Notes: generated by a model from the sequence alone, not told the origin. Shown: positions 45,609 to 56,684, numbered from the stretch's first letter. The stretch is 64,000 nt of DNA from Flavobacteriales bacterium (GCA_016717305.1 JADKFY010000012.1:62001-126000), one strand, 5' to 3'. Made by a program: numbers and translations.

Positions 45609-48600
45609 CTAGCCCACCGTGAAGCCCGGACGCGGCGTGTTCCTCTCCGGACCCACAGGGGCCGAATTCGTCTCGGCGAGTTCACGCTTCCACTGCCTAC
45701 GGTGTTTGATCTTCTGTACGATCAACAACATGACCGGCACCATGATCAGTGTCAAGAAGGTGGCGAAGATCAAGCCGTAGATAACCGCCCAGCTGAGCGG
45801 TCCCCAGAAGATCACGTTATCGCCACCCATGTGGATGTGCGGATCCAATTCTGAGAACAGGCTGAAGAAGTTGAAGTTGAGACCGACAGCCAAGGGTAAC
45901 AGGCCCAAGACAGCCGTGATCGCCGTGAGCAACACCGGGCGTAAACGCGTGCGACCTGCGATCACAAGGGCCTCGCGGCTTTCATCATTCGGTATGATAG
46001 AGCCTTCCTCCAAGCCCAATTTTCGTTGTGAACGCGCGAACAGCAGTCGTGCAAAGTCCATCAATACGATCGCATTGTTCACCACAACACCGATCAACGA
46101 AATGATACCCAACATGGTCATGAGGATGATGAAATCCATGCGGAACACCACCAGGCCAAGGAACACGCCGATCGTACTGAAGATCACCGTGCTCATGACG
46201 ATCAATGGATAGCTGATGCTATTGAACTGCGCTACAATGATCAAGAACACAACGAAGATCGCCACAACGAATGCCATCAGGAGGAAGTTCATGTCCTTTG
46301 CCTGGTCCTCTTGTTCGCCGGTGAAGCGCAGATCGTTCTGTGGGCTTACCGAGTACCCCGCGGCCATTTCGTCCTTGATCTGTTGCACCACTTCGTTGTT
46401 GTTGTAGCCTGCGATCACGTTGCTGCTCACTGTGATAATACGGTCCAGGTCCTTGCGTTTGATCGCGCTGAAGGTGCTTGCGTATTCCGCATGTGCCACT
46501 GCACTGATCGGCACTTGACGTATCTGCCCGGTGAGCATGTCGCGAAAGGTCACCCTCATGTCCATCAGCTGCTGTATGTCGTAGCGGTATTCATCCTTCA
46601 ACCGTACGTTTATCTCGTAGTCATCATCATCGCCTTCAATACGGAAAGTGCTTACTTCCTTGCCGAACAGCGCAGTGCGAATGGCATCGGCAACGGCGTA
46701 CGTACTCACGTTCAAGCGACGTGCTTTCTCGCGGTCGATCACGATCGGCATTTCCGGTTTCGCGCGATCAATGTCGATCCGCAACGCTTCTACACCCGGC
46801 ACGTTCCGCGCTTCAATGAAAGCTTTCACTTTCTCCGCTTCATCCAACAAGGCATCGATCTCCTTGCCACGGATCTCGATATTAATTGGCTTCCCAACCG
46901 GCGGCCCATCGGCGTTCTTGGCCACCGTTACTACCACACCTGGGTAACCCGTAACGCCATTTGCAAGGCTTCCAATACGTTGTTGGTATCGAATCCTTTG
47001 CGGTCCGCGAACTTCACGAAGCTCACCTGTACCCGACCCTTGTTCGGCGTAGCACCCATTTCCACCTGTCCCGTTCCGGGATCACTGGTTCCTCGCCCAA
47101 CTTGCGCGATCACGGAATTGACCAAAAAGTTCACGGTGTCCTTGCCGATCACGTTGCCTTCCTCATCCTTGATCTCGCGCACCTCGCTGTACTGCGGATC
47201 GTTTACCACCTTCATGACCTGTGCTTCCACAATGCGTGTTATGCTGTCGGTCTTGAGAATGTCCGTCCCGATCGGCGCTTCGATGAACGCGTTGATGAAT
47301 TGCGGTTGGTTACTTGGGAAGAACAAGGTCTTCGGCGGAAAAACACCAAGTAGAACGAAGGCGAGGATCAACAAGCCAAACGTTCCGAAAAGAAAGGTAC
47401 GTGGGTGGTGTTTGCTCAATGCGTAGCGCAAGAACCCTTCATACTTGTGTTCCAATCTGGGCAACCATTTGTTCTGGAACAAGTTGGTCAATGGAACGAA
47501 GACCTTATTGTTCGCAATGCCCATTATCCCGAAGAACGCCACAAGCGTGCCTATGCTGAAGATGAACGTACTATGCGCAATACCACCGATCATTGCGAGG
47601 ACAACTCCGATCACGATCATGATGAACGCCACGCGCCACATCTTCTTCGTGGGCATGTGATCACTTTCCACTTTCATGAACTTGGATGCCAATGCAGGGT
47701 TCACCACCAAGGCAACGAACAATGAACTGCCCAATGCGATCATGAACGTGATCGGCATCAGGCTCATGAATTCGCCCATCATCCCTGGCCAAAAGAGCAG
47801 GGGTGCGAACACCATTACCGTCGCCGTTGTGGCCGCGATGATCGGCATGGTCACCTCGCCCACCGCAAGACCCGTGGCTTTCATGGCGGGTTCACCATTG
47901 CTCATGTGGCGATAGATGTTCTCCACGATCACGATGCCGTCATCCACGAAACGGCCCAGTGCCAAGATCAAGGCGAAGAGCACCATCATGTTCAACGAGA
48001 TGCCGAACAAGTTGAGCAAGGTGAACGAGATGAACATGCTCATGGGGATCGCAAGCCCCACGAAAACCGCATTGCGTAAGCCGAGAAATAGCATAAGAAC
48101 ACCGATCACCAACACCACACCCAAGATGATGTGGTTCATCAACTCGTCCACACTTACGCGCGTTTGCTCGCTCTGGTCGCCGGTAATGGTGATCGTAAGG
48201 TCTCCCGGGATCGCAGTACCGATGTCCTCCTTGAGGATCTCGTTGATCTTGTCACTGGCGTCCAAGAGGTTCTCGCCTGCGCGTTTGATCACGTCCAACA
48301 TGACCACGCTCTTACTATACTCCCGTGCGAAGCTTTCGGGTTCCTTGTAGCCGAAACTCACATCCGCGATGTCGCCCAGGCGTACTTCACGCTGCCCTTC
48401 GTTCTTCACCACGATGTCCTGGATCTGCAGGATATCCTTGAATTCCCTGATGATCCGGACACTCCGCCGTTGGTCCATGGTGAGGATATCGCCACCGCTC
48501 ATCGTCAGGTTCTCACTGCGCAGCGCGTTGCCGATATCGTCGAAGTTGAGTTGCAGTGCTTCGAGCTGGTAGAGGTCCACGCTGATCTTCACCTCGCGTT

Positions 48601-49198
48601 CCGGTACACCACGGATCTCCACCTTGTTGATCTCAGAAAGGTCCTCGATCCGGTCCTCCAGATGCTTGGCATATTCGTGGATCTGCTCCATCGGATAATC
48701 GCCACTGATGTTGATGTTCATCACCGGCACAAGCTCGCTGAAGTTCATCTCGAAAATGCTCGGCTCGGACGGTAGGTCCGTCGGGAAATTCGAATCGCCC
48801 CTTGCCTTGTCCACCGCATCCTTCACTTTGCGCAATGCCTCGGTGGGCGTTATGTCGTAGGTGAACTTCACATCAATGGAACTGAAGTTCGGGACGCTCG
48901 TGCTGGTGATCTGATCGATGCCTGTGATCGTGTTCAACTCCTTCTCGATCGGCTTGGTGATCAACTTTTCAATGTCTACCACCGAGCTGCTGTTGTACGG
49001 TGTGGCGATGAAGATCTCCGGTGTGACGACCTCAGGAAAGCTCACCTTGGGCATAACGATGTAGGAGTAGATCCCCATTACGCAGATGAGGATCGTCAGC
49101 ACGACCACTGTTGTGCGGTTGTTCACCGCCCATGTGGTGATGCCAAAGCGGCGCTCTGGGCCGTGCAGGTCTTTTTCAATGTCCTCGTTACTGTGCAT
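45609..49198 (-). CDS. RND efflux pump permease, Bacteroidota type (one frameshift)
   Basis: About 1196 residues from ATG 49198. Helix 1 (TTVVVLTILICVMGIYSYIV), porter domains, and the proton-relay helix with LFALILALGRFVDDGIVIVENI; the second half repeats the fold (FNSISYPLIVMSTVIFSTIGVFLGLV). The frame breaks near 46948: one added C in CCC 46948-46950 (plus strand) joins ALRG to YPGVVVTVAKNADGPP. Compared with AcrB-type pumps (about 1040 residues) there is an extra stretch between the halves with three further hydrophobic helices (VAFIMIVIGVVLAMIGGIAH and following). It is the last gene of tetR-tolC-adaptor-RND. Substrate unknown. Confidence 0.88.
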
Positions 49199-49248
49199 GA
49201 CTTACTTCCTTTGCTCGATCCGCTTTCAAGTTCCTCACACTTCTGCTC

Positions 49249-50424
49249 CTAGTTGGCCACCACTTGTTGCGGTACGGCGACGCGAACGGTAGCACCTTCA
49301 CTTACGTTCTTCGCTCCTTCGTCAATGATCTGCTCGCCACCCTTCAGCGCACCTGGTTCCCTTGGTGTAATGCTCAAGTCACCCTTGTATTGGCTCACAC
49401 GGTCCACCATCACCTTGCGTGCCACCGCTTCATCATTACGTGTCTTGTCAAGGACGAAGAGGTAGTTGTTGCCTTCAACATCTTGAAGTACCGCACGTGA
49501 AGGCACTACCAAGGCACTATCATTCCTGCGGTCCTGAATGCTTATGTCGCTGAGCAGGTTGGGTCGCATGTATTGCTCGCCTTTCGGCACGCGCACGCTC
49601 ACTTTGAACGTGCGGTTGGGAGGATCGATATACTTGCTTACATGTGCCAGTTCGGCGTCGAAACTCTCATTCAAACTCGGGAACGTGACCTTGACCGGGG
49701 CTCCTGAGATCACGCTCATCAAGTAGCTCTCCGGCACATCGGCTTCCAGCTGTACACCAGTCAAATTGACGATACGCAGCACTGGTTGCATGGGACTTGC
49801 CATATCGCCGACGCGCATCATGATCTCGTCCACTTGTCCGTCGAAAGGTGCGGTTATGTTGGTAAGGCGTTGTTGTTCACGCAACGAAGAAAGACCAGCT
49901 TCGGCTTGTTCCTTTTGAGCCTTGGCCTGCAGGAATTGCATTTCGCTCCCCACCTTCTGGTTCCACAAGGTCTGTTGCTTTTCGAAGGTGGTGCGCGCCA
50001 ATTCAGCACCCGTTTCCGCTTGGGTGATCTGCTTGCCCACCATGTCATTGTCAATGCTTACCAAGAGTTGACCGGCATGCACCCTATCTCCTGCGTTCAC
50101 AAGGATCCTGCGCACTCTTCCGCCTCCTTGGGCGAATAGTGCCGCAGATTCATCGGCCTTTACGACACCGTGTACATCCACGAAATGTATAAAGGTCCCC
50201 GCTTTCACTTGCGCCGCTGTAACGGTGCTCAAATTTCTTCGTACGGTGGTGTCGTTCTCCGCCAGCCATGCTTCCACATCCTTGATCCGTGTGCCCAGTT
50301 CCGCATACACCGTCTTCAGGGAATCTCGTTCCGCACGTTTCTTACCTAACGCACTGCTATCGGCCTTCCCGCCACATGCGGCGAAAAGAACCATTGTTGT
50401 CAACACAAGTATCGTCTGCTTCAT
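49249..50424 (-). CDS. RND efflux periplasmic adaptor lipoprotein
   Basis: 391 residues with lipobox VLFAACGGK. After a short helical start come the lipoyl half (FAQGGGRVRRILVNAGDRVHAGQLL), the alpha-hairpin (about 145-205: ETGAELARTTFEKQQTLWNQK), and the barrel and membrane-proximal domains (INLTGVQL-like VNLTGVQLEADVPESYL; DPPNRTFKVSVRV). It bridges the RND pump and TolC. Operon position between both genes confirms it; 11 bases separate it from tolC. Confidence 0.92.
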   Translation of the reverse strand: MKQTILVLTTMVLFAACGGKADSSALGKKRAERDSLKTVYAELGTRIKDVEAWLAENDTTVRRNLSTVTAAQVKAGTFIHFVDVHGVVKADESAALFAQGGGRVRRILVNAGDRVHAGQLLVSIDNDMVGKQITQAETGAELARTTFEKQQTLWNQKVGSEMQFLQAKAQKEQAEAGLSSLREQQRLTNITAPFDGQVDEIMMRVGDMASPMQPVLRIVNLTGVQLEADVPESYLMSVISGAPVKVTFPSLNESFDAELAHVSKYIDPPNRTFKVSVRVPKGEQYMRPNLLSDISIQDRRNDSALVVPSRAVLQDVEGNNYLFVLDKTRNDEAVARKVMVDRVSQYKGDLSITPREPGALKGGEQIIDEGAKNVSEGATVRVAVPQQVVAN

Positions 50425-50435
50425 CGTGGTGGATC

Positions 50436-51770
50436 TTAATAGAGGTCTAATGCTTTGCGTAGATCGGCGCGTGCCATGAGCAGCTCAACCATGCGCTGTA
50501 TGTATAGCTGCTGCGACATGAGGTAGTTGCCTTGCTCCTGTGTGTACTCGAAGCTGGTAGCACTGCCCGTATTGAATTTCAACGTTGTTCGGTCAAGGAT
50601 CTTTTTTGAAAGGTCCATGTTGCGCTCCTCGGTCCTTAAGTTGTCCATTGCCGTGCGCGCTTGTGAACGGTTCTGTTCCGCCACGGTGATCAAGCGCTGT
50701 TCGGTGGCCGTTTGATTGATCTTGGCCTGCTCAATGGCCAACTTGGTCTGGGCTGCTTTGTGGTAACGACTACCACTGCTGAATATCGGCACGTTCAATT
50801 GAAGTCCCCAAAGCGTGGTTGGATAGAATCGATATTGGCCTCCGGGATCGAACTTGGGACCATTCCATACTTGCTGGTGTTGAAAGAATCCGCCCAACGA
50901 CGGAAGCGCCTTCACCTTGTCGTTCTTGTTCTCCAACACACTAAGACCCAAAATGGTGTTGGCTTGCTGCATTTCAATATGCGAAGTAGTGGTCAATTCC
51001 TGTTCGCTCAAACTCGTTTCAGTTGGATCTTCCAAGATCCCTTGTAAACCATCGGTCAGGGTGATCGGCGTGCCTTGAGGCACTCCCAACGCCAATGCGA
51101 GAAGCATGCGTGCAACGTCTGCTTGTTGCGAGAAACTGCGCTGTTGTGCCCGGGCCTGCTCCAGTTGGATACTGATGCGGTCCACATCGGTCTGCTCCAG
51201 AAAACCAGCGTTGAACGTTGCCGTAACCTCGGTGATGCTCTTCTCCAGCAACGGGATGCTCTCACCGACCAAGCGGGCCCCCTCTTCGGCCGCCAAGACA
51301 CCGAAGTATGCTTTTGCGGCTTGGTTGCGGGCATCGACCTGCGCCTTCTCGTAGGCTTGCTGCCCTTGGACGCGGAGCTCCTTGGCCGCCTTTAGGCCCA
51401 CCAAGTAGCTGCCATCAAAGATCAACTGGTTCAATGTCAAACCCGCATTCATGCTCCAGGGAACGCCGAATTGCGCGGGAATGAATTCCGGACCCTGACC
51501 CGGCGGACTGAAGAAGTTCGGGATCAACTGGGTAGGTACGTCCAGAAAGTTCTGTAGTTGCGCTGAACCGTTGATCTGCGGCAAACCCACCGCCGTGATC
51601 TCCCTGCTCCGCTGCACGCTCTTCTCCGCTTCAAGTGCACTTCCCTGCACCATGTAGCTCTGCTTCGCAGCGAGGTCCATGGCCTGTTGAAGGCTGATCG
51701 ATAGTGGGCCTTGCGCATGGAGCAAGGCCAAGGCGAACAAGGAAATGATCGTGGTGGTCGATCTCATCAT
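50436..51770 (-). CDS. TolC-family outer-membrane channel
   Basis: 444 residues: signal peptide (IISLFALALLHAQ), then two outer-membrane efflux repeats with long coiled coils. The pattern LSLQQA-MDLAAKQSY at the N-terminus and the proline-containing loop PTTLWGLQLNVPIFSSG in the second half are typical, as is the helix with SFEYTQEQGNYLMSQQ. It forms the exit duct for the RND pump. ATG 51770 overlaps the tetR stop (ATGA), so translation is coupled to the repressor. Confidence 0.92.
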   Translation of the reverse strand: MMRSTTTIISLFALALLHAQGPLSISLQQAMDLAAKQSYMVQGSALEAEKSVQRSREITAVGLPQINGSAQLQNFLDVPTQLIPNFFSPPGQGPEFIPAQFGVPWSMNAGLTLNQLIFDGSYLVGLKAAKELRVQGQQAYEKAQVDARNQAAKAYFGVLAAEEGARLVGESIPLLEKSITEVTATFNAGFLEQTDVDRISIQLEQARAQQRSFSQQADVARMLLALALGVPQGTPITLTDGLQGILEDPTETSLSEQELTTTSHIEMQQANTILGLSVLENKNDKVKALPSLGGFFQHQQVWNGPKFDPGGQYRFYPTTLWGLQLNVPIFSSGSRYHKAAQTKLAIEQAKINQTATEQRLITVAEQNRSQARTAMDNLRTEERNMDLSKKILDRTTLKFNTGSATSFEYTQEQGNYLMSQQLYIQRMVELLMARADLRKALDLY

Positions 51771-52387
51771 TTTACAGTGTGTTCTTTCTTCACCTTCTTG
51801 ATCAAATACTTCTGGCCCTTATCACTGGCAATGCCACGAATATGGTATCGGAACAATTCCCAGATGACTTCATTGAAACGGTACTTCTCCTTCGGGAACA
51901 ATTCACCATCGAAGGTGACATCGAACCGCGATATGTAGATGCGTGCAACCACGTCGATGTTCAGGTCCTCGCGATAAAGCCCCTCCTTCACGCCTTTCTG
52001 CATGTTCCCGGTAACGCACTTGTAGATGTCCTCTCGCTCCGTGCTTTGCAGCAGGGCCCATGCCTCCGGATGGTACTTCTCCAGGTCGAAGTGGATGCTC
52101 GGATGCAATTCACCCACTTGCGACGCTACGAACTTGGTGATCTCGAAGCTCTCATCGATCGCGTTGAAGCCATGTTCGCAGATCTCCGTGATGCATGTGT
52201 TGTGGTGCGAACAGATATGGCCAACAACACGGGAAACCAGCTCATTCTTGTCCTTTACGAATTGGTAAAGGGTCTTCTTGCTGATGCGCAAATGCTGCGC
52301 AATGTCATCCATGTTCACACTACGGATCCCCAAGCGCATGAACACCTTGGCACTCTGGTCGATGATCTGTAGTTCCTTCTCTTCCAT
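51767..52387 (-). CDS. TetR-family repressor of the efflux operon
   Basis: 206 residues. N-terminal helix-turn-helix (VNMDDIAQHLRISKKTLYQFVKDKNELV) is classic TetR/AcrR; the C-terminal ligand domain is alpha-helical and variable. First gene of the operon and directly downstream of the inverted repeat 52404-52442, so autoregulation and control of tolC-adaptor-RND is the natural reading. The start ATG 52387 lies 13 bases after a TATATTTG -7 box (52401-52408). Confidence 0.93.
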   Translation of the reverse strand: MEEKELQIIDQSAKVFMRLGIRSVNMDDIAQHLRISKKTLYQFVKDKNELVSRVVGHICSHHNTCITEICEHGFNAIDESFEITKFVASQVGELHPSIHFDLEKYHPEAWALLQSTEREDIYKCVTGNMQKGVKEGLYREDLNIDVVARIYISRFDVTFDGELFPKEKYRFNEVIWELFRYHIRGIASDKGQKYLIKKVKKEHTVK

Positions 52388-52400
52388 TTTGAACGGGGGG

Positions 52401-52442
52401 CAAATATAGGAAACATTCTTGTTGCGGAAACGTTTCCTATAT
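52401..52442 (-). promoter_or_regulatory. TetR operator overlapping the operon promoter
   Basis: Inverted repeat ATATAGGAAAC (52404-52414) and GTTTCCTATAT (52432-52442), with a second perfect 12-base palindrome GGAAACGTTTCC at 52426-52437. The left arm overlaps the -7 box TATATTTG of the minus strand (52408-52401), 13 bases before the tetR ATG. The remaining divergent spacer up to 52651 shows nothing else I can support. Confidence 0.8.
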
Positions 52443-52651
52443 CTAATTGTTTCCTCCGTTTATCATTGCGCCGTGCCGTTCATCCCAGAGCTGGCCTTGA
52501 ACGATCGTGCTACTACTTGCGTGGTATTTGTTCCCTGTTACAAGATGTTGACCTTCGTCCTCCTTGTTGGGTCCGAAACCAAACCCTACGCTTACCATGC
52601 TCCTGTCCAGCAGATCTCGCATCTTCACTTCGCCATAATCGGCTCGGTGAC

Positions 52652-54775
52652 ATGTCCAAACATTTTATCCCATCTATTTGTGCACTGGTCTTTACCCATC
52701 TGCTGGCGTTCGGTCAGGATGTGGATAGTTCGCGTGCAACATGGCAGGATACGACCAAGCCCGACAGTGTGCGCTTCATGGCGCTTTACGATCTGGTTTG
52801 GGCCGACTACCTGTTCTCCGCGCCGGATAGTGCCATCCATTTCGCCCTGCAGATGCAGGACGAAGCCAAACAGGCGGGATCCATCAAGTATGAAGCTTTG
52901 GGGGTGGACCTTCAAGCCGCAGCGTGGTATGTAAAGGGTGAACTTCGCAAGGCACTTGAGTTCTATACGCGTTCGCTGGCCATGCATGAACAAGGCGGGA
53001 ACAATGAGAGCGTGGCGGATGTGACTACCAACATGGCCAGCATGTACTCCTTTCTTGGTGCCCACGACACCGCGCTGGTCCTCTATGCGAAAGGCTTGAA
53101 AACGCATGAGCTGCTCAACGACTCCACGGCCATTGCTAACGATCTGAATGCGATCGGCCGGGTGCACATGGTACATGGCGATCATGCTCGCGCCATCGAG
53201 TTCTATCGGAAAAGCCTCCGCATCATGGAAGCGCTGAAGGATGAACGTGGTTTGGCCACCGGACATGCCTGCTTGGGGTCGCTCTACATCAATCAAGGCG
53301 ACTATGAACACGCCCTCTTGGAACACGAGGCGGCACTCCGCCTGGCCGAGGGTTCGAACAGCGTCCACCAAGTGGCGAAGGCACACGCCGCGATCGGAAC
53401 GTGTCTCGAAGAACTAGAGGATACCACTGCAGCCATGAAGCACTATCGCATGGCATTGGAAGCTGCACAATCCTTGGACGACCAGTTAACGATCGCTTCC
53501 GCGATGAACAACATCGCCGCGTTGGAACTGGAACAAGGTCTTCCCGAGGATGCACTTCGACACTACACAGAAGCCGCAGCCATTGCCGGATCCGCCGACC
53601 ATCCGTTCGGCGAAGCATCGGCGCTGGTCGGTCGCGCCTCGGCACTGCTCGCACTCCACCAGCCCGTACAAGCCTTGAAGACCGCCAAAAACGCCAGCGT
53701 TGTTGCCACAGAAGCCGAAGATCTGACCCTTGAACGAGACGTCGCGCAGATGCTCTATCGGGTGTACAAAACATTGGGCCGACCAGCAGAAGCACTTGCT
53801 GCCCACGAACGATATCTTGTTCTGGAGGATAGCCTGATGCGCGAAGAGAACCAGCGGGAAGTGATCCGATTCGAACTCTCCCATGCCTACGAGCAACAAG
53901 CCATGGCTGATAGTCTTCGCCGGCAAGAGGAACAACTGCAACTTGAAACGTCCCACGCCATCGAACTCGCCGAAGAACGGTCACATCGCTTCATGCTCCT
54001 TGGCTTCATCGTTGTTGTCGCGCTCTTTGGCGCCGGTGCATGGTCCAGGGCCAGGCACATCGCGCATACCAACCGGGAAATATTATCGGCGCAGGGAAAA
54101 TTGGTAGAAGCCGAACGGCGAAGAGAGGCGGCTTTGGTTCGAACACGCATCGCATCGGACATCCATGATGAACTGGGAAGTAACCTCACGAAGATCCGAC
54201 TGCTGGGCAAGGAGGTTTCAGCGGTGAACGGAGCTGGTATGAATGCGTTGGCCCCAATGGCAGAGCGAATGGTTGTCCTTTCCGATGAGGCCAGCAAAGC
54301 ACTGAGCGACCTTGTTTGGGCAACCGACCAACACAACGATAGCGTGAAAGAACTTGTTGATCGAGCGCATCACTTCACGATCGATCTGTGCCAGGCCGCA
54401 TCGATCCCTCTACTAACCGACTTTGCACATGAAGGCCCGGACTTTCCATTGTCCCCGGAAGATCGACATGATCTCTTCCGCACAATGAAGGAGTTGGTGA
54501 ACAATGCTGTGAAGCACGCGCAGGCCACACGGATCAATGTGACATTCCATACCGGCCCAAAAGGATACTTGCTTCGCGTACAAGACAATGGACGAGGGTT
54601 CGATGAACTGGACGTTGTTGCTGGAAAAGGATCGAGAAGTATGCGGACACGAAGTGAACGCTTGGAATGTAGACCGATCGTACACACCTCACCCGGAGAA
54701 GGGTGCCTGGTCATTATTGAAGGTCAATGGCCCGGACTGAAAGGTCGGGTAATATCCGATGAACATGACTCCTAA
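52652..54775 (+). CDS. TPR sensor histidine kinase (HisKA_3 type)
   Basis: 707 residues from ATG 52652 (MSKHFIPSICALVFTHLLAFGQ, signal peptide); the frame is open upstream but without coding character. Residues about 30-420 are TPR repeats of ~40 residues (DAIGRVHMVHGDHARAIEFYRKSL and similar), periplasmic by topology. A transmembrane helix (FMLLGFIVVVALFGAGAW) and a coiled coil lead to the NarX-like kinase: H box IASDIHDELGSNLTKIRL, N box KELVNNAVKHA and G box DNGRGFDE. It overlaps the next kinase gene by 17 bases. Confidence 0.9.
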   Translation: MSKHFIPSICALVFTHLLAFGQDVDSSRATWQDTTKPDSVRFMALYDLVWADYLFSAPDSAIHFALQMQDEAKQAGSIKYEALGVDLQAAAWYVKGELRKALEFYTRSLAMHEQGGNNESVADVTTNMASMYSFLGAHDTALVLYAKGLKTHELLNDSTAIANDLNAIGRVHMVHGDHARAIEFYRKSLRIMEALKDERGLATGHACLGSLYINQGDYEHALLEHEAALRLAEGSNSVHQVAKAHAAIGTCLEELEDTTAAMKHYRMALEAAQSLDDQLTIASAMNNIAALELEQGLPEDALRHYTEAAAIAGSADHPFGEASALVGRASALLALHQPVQALKTAKNASVVATEAEDLTLERDVAQMLYRVYKTLGRPAEALAAHERYLVLEDSLMREENQREVIRFELSHAYEQQAMADSLRRQEEQLQLETSHAIELAEERSHRFMLLGFIVVVALFGAGAWSRARHIAHTNREILSAQGKLVEAERRREAALVRTRIASDIHDELGSNLTKIRLLGKEVSAVNGAGMNALAPMAERMVVLSDEASKALSDLVWATDQHNDSVKELVDRAHHFTIDLCQAASIPLLTDFAHEGPDFPLSPEDRHDLFRTMKELVNNAVKHAQATRINVTFHTGPKGYLLRVQDNGRGFDELDVVAGKGSRSMRTRSERLECRPIVHTSPGEGCLVIIEGQWPGLKGRVISDEHDS

Positions 54776-56684
54776 AACATGCCGCGACCCGGCAACTGGG
54801 CTCGGGAACCTGTTGGCCCTATGCGCTCTGCTCTTAGTTGGACCTATGGCTTGTGCCCAATCTCGAGCGGACAGCTTGTTACAGATCATCCAAGAGACCC
54901 CCGCCACTGGCACCTTTGCGGATACCGCCCTGAGCCGGATGTACATCCGTTTAGCGGCAATACAAGCCCGTGATGGTGAGTATGACAGCAGCTTTGTGCG
55001 CACAGAACGAGCCATTGAACTGCTCACGGAATTGGAGAAGCTTCCACATGCGCCGGTCGGGGTGGGGCAACAATTGATCATGGCGTACAAACAGCAGGGA
55101 AGACTACATCTTTTTGAAAGCCGGTACGATCAAAGTCTGAAGTGCATGCAACAAGCGCACTCCATTGCTGAGGAGTTGAAGGACACATTGGAAATAGGAG
55201 CAACACTGCTTCAGATGGCCCATGCATTCAGGGAAATGAATGATACCGCCCAAGCACTTGGATACAACCGGAAAGCGATCTCCTTGCTTTCCCTGATCCC
55301 CCTGAACAGGGAATTGGCTTTGGGACTTATGAGCATGGGTGGGACCTATACCAACGTCGATATCTATGACAGTGCCGCGTATTATTTGCGCCGTGCTTTG
55401 GCCGTTTATATTCATTTGGACATTCCATCCCAGATCGCCGCAGCGCATCTCAATCTTGCCCAACTTCACAACCGAACAGGCAACTCTGACAGTTCGGATA
55501 CTTATCTGCAGGCAGCAACTCCTTTCGCTGATGCGATGGGACCATCCGGTCGATTACGGTATCATGGCATGTTGGCCCGATCCATGATCACAAGAAAACA
55601 ATTCAAGACGGCACTGGACGAGTTGGACATTTCGGCTGATCTGGCCCAAGACAACCCTGCGGACATGGCCGAGATCGAACAACAGCGCGCACTGGCCTTT
55701 ACAGGTCTTGGCCAAATGGACGAAGCCATGGCCGCTTTGCAACGCGGGAACAATGCCATGGTGGCGGACCTGGACCTGGCAAAGGTGCAAGAGGTGACCG
55801 AATCCCGGATGAAGTATGAGCATGAGGTAGAAGTCGTTCTGGCCCAACAGAAGATCGAGGATCAACGCAGGCAGAAACAATTCGCTTTTGTGACCATCGG
55901 CCTGGTCGTGCTTCTAGGCGCGATCCTCTTTGCCTCCTATCGATCCGTGCGCAAAAACGCGCTTGCGCTGCGCACCAAGAATGACGAGCTCACGCGCATG
56001 CAAGACCAACTTGTCACCAGTGAAAAGAAACGCGCAGCCGAGGTCGTCCGCACCCGCATCGCACGCGACATCCATGACGAAATAGGTGGAGAGCTCACTA
56101 AGATCAAATTGCTCGGCGATGAGGTTCGGCGCAACCTAACGGACCAACCGAAATCCGCCTTGGTCAACTTGGCGAGTATCAACACAGCAGCACAGCAGGC
56201 CAATGCCGCGTTGCACGACATCGTGTGGGCCACGGATCCTGGCGCGGATACTGTCCGCAGCTTGGTGGACCATGCGCGATCACTGGCAATGCGTATGCTG
56301 GAAGGATCCGAAATGGGCACCATGGAGTTCATGCACCAGGGACCGGACCGACCCATTGCTCCCGAATGGCGGCGTGACATGCTCCGCTTCATGAAAGAAG
56401 CAATGAACAACGCGCTCAAGTACGCCGGTCCAACACGGATCGACGTTTCCCTCTCCACCACCGGATCCGACTTCGACCTCCGCATTCGCGACCATGGATC
56501 AGGTTTCGACCCGACAACCGCCATTGCCGGAAATGGATTGCGTAACTTACGTTCCAGGGCCGCCTCCATGGGTGCAGCTGTGGAAATTGATACCACTCCG
56601 GACCATGGCTGTTCAGTCCACAGCGGCCCCCCTTGGGGCCCGGGAAGGGGTTTCCGGGGGGGGAGGCGGGCCCAGAATGCTTAG
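54759..56684 (+). CDS. Second TPR sensor histidine kinase; aberrant 3' end
   Basis: 641 residues starting inside the preceding gene (ATG 54759). Signal peptide (LLALCALLLVGPMACAQ), TPR region about 60-330 (FESRYDQSLKCMQQAHSIAEELK), helix FAFVTIGLVVLLGAILFASY, coiled coil, H box IARDIHDEIGGELTKIKLLG, N box KEAMNNALKYA and G box DHGSGFDP. It is a paralogue of the kinase before it. After DTTPDHGCSVH the expected last beta-strand is replaced by a Gly/Arg/Pro tail encoded in a G/C homopolymer tract (56622-56671), so the true C-terminus may be misassembled. Confidence 0.87.
   Translation: MNMTPKTCRDPATGLGNLLALCALLLVGPMACAQSRADSLLQIIQETPATGTFADTALSRMYIRLAAIQARDGEYDSSFVRTERAIELLTELEKLPHAPVGVGQQLIMAYKQQGRLHLFESRYDQSLKCMQQAHSIAEELKDTLEIGATLLQMAHAFREMNDTAQALGYNRKAISLLSLIPLNRELALGLMSMGGTYTNVDIYDSAAYYLRRALAVYIHLDIPSQIAAAHLNLAQLHNRTGNSDSSDTYLQAATPFADAMGPSGRLRYHGMLARSMITRKQFKTALDELDISADLAQDNPADMAEIEQQRALAFTGLGQMDEAMAALQRGNNAMVADLDLAKVQEVTESRMKYEHEVEVVLAQQKIEDQRRQKQFAFVTIGLVVLLGAILFASYRSVRKNALALRTKNDELTRMQDQLVTSEKKRAAEVVRTRIARDIHDEIGGELTKIKLLGDEVRRNLTDQPKSALVNLASINTAAQQANAALHDIVWATDPGADTVRSLVDHARSLAMRMLEGSEMGTMEFMHQGPDRPIAPEWRRDMLRFMKEAMNNALKYAGPTRIDVSLSTTGSDFDLRIRDHGSGFDPTTAIAGNGLRNLRSRAASMGAAVEIDTTPDHGCSVHSGPPWGPGRGFRGGRRAQNA
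56622..56671. other. G/C homopolymer tract
   Basis: Within 50 bases there are runs of six C, four G, four G, eight G and several GGG/CCC, including GGCCCCCCTTGGGGCCCGGG. The surroundings are of ordinary composition. It spans the odd end of the second TPR kinase. The following 200 bases to 56882 hold only a weak TATATTGG box. Confidence 0.7.

Noticed and set aside
46311..47426. 371-codon plus-strand open frame opposite the RND pump
   Set aside because: It lies within the RND coding region, crosses the frameshift point by chance, and has no domain or start context.
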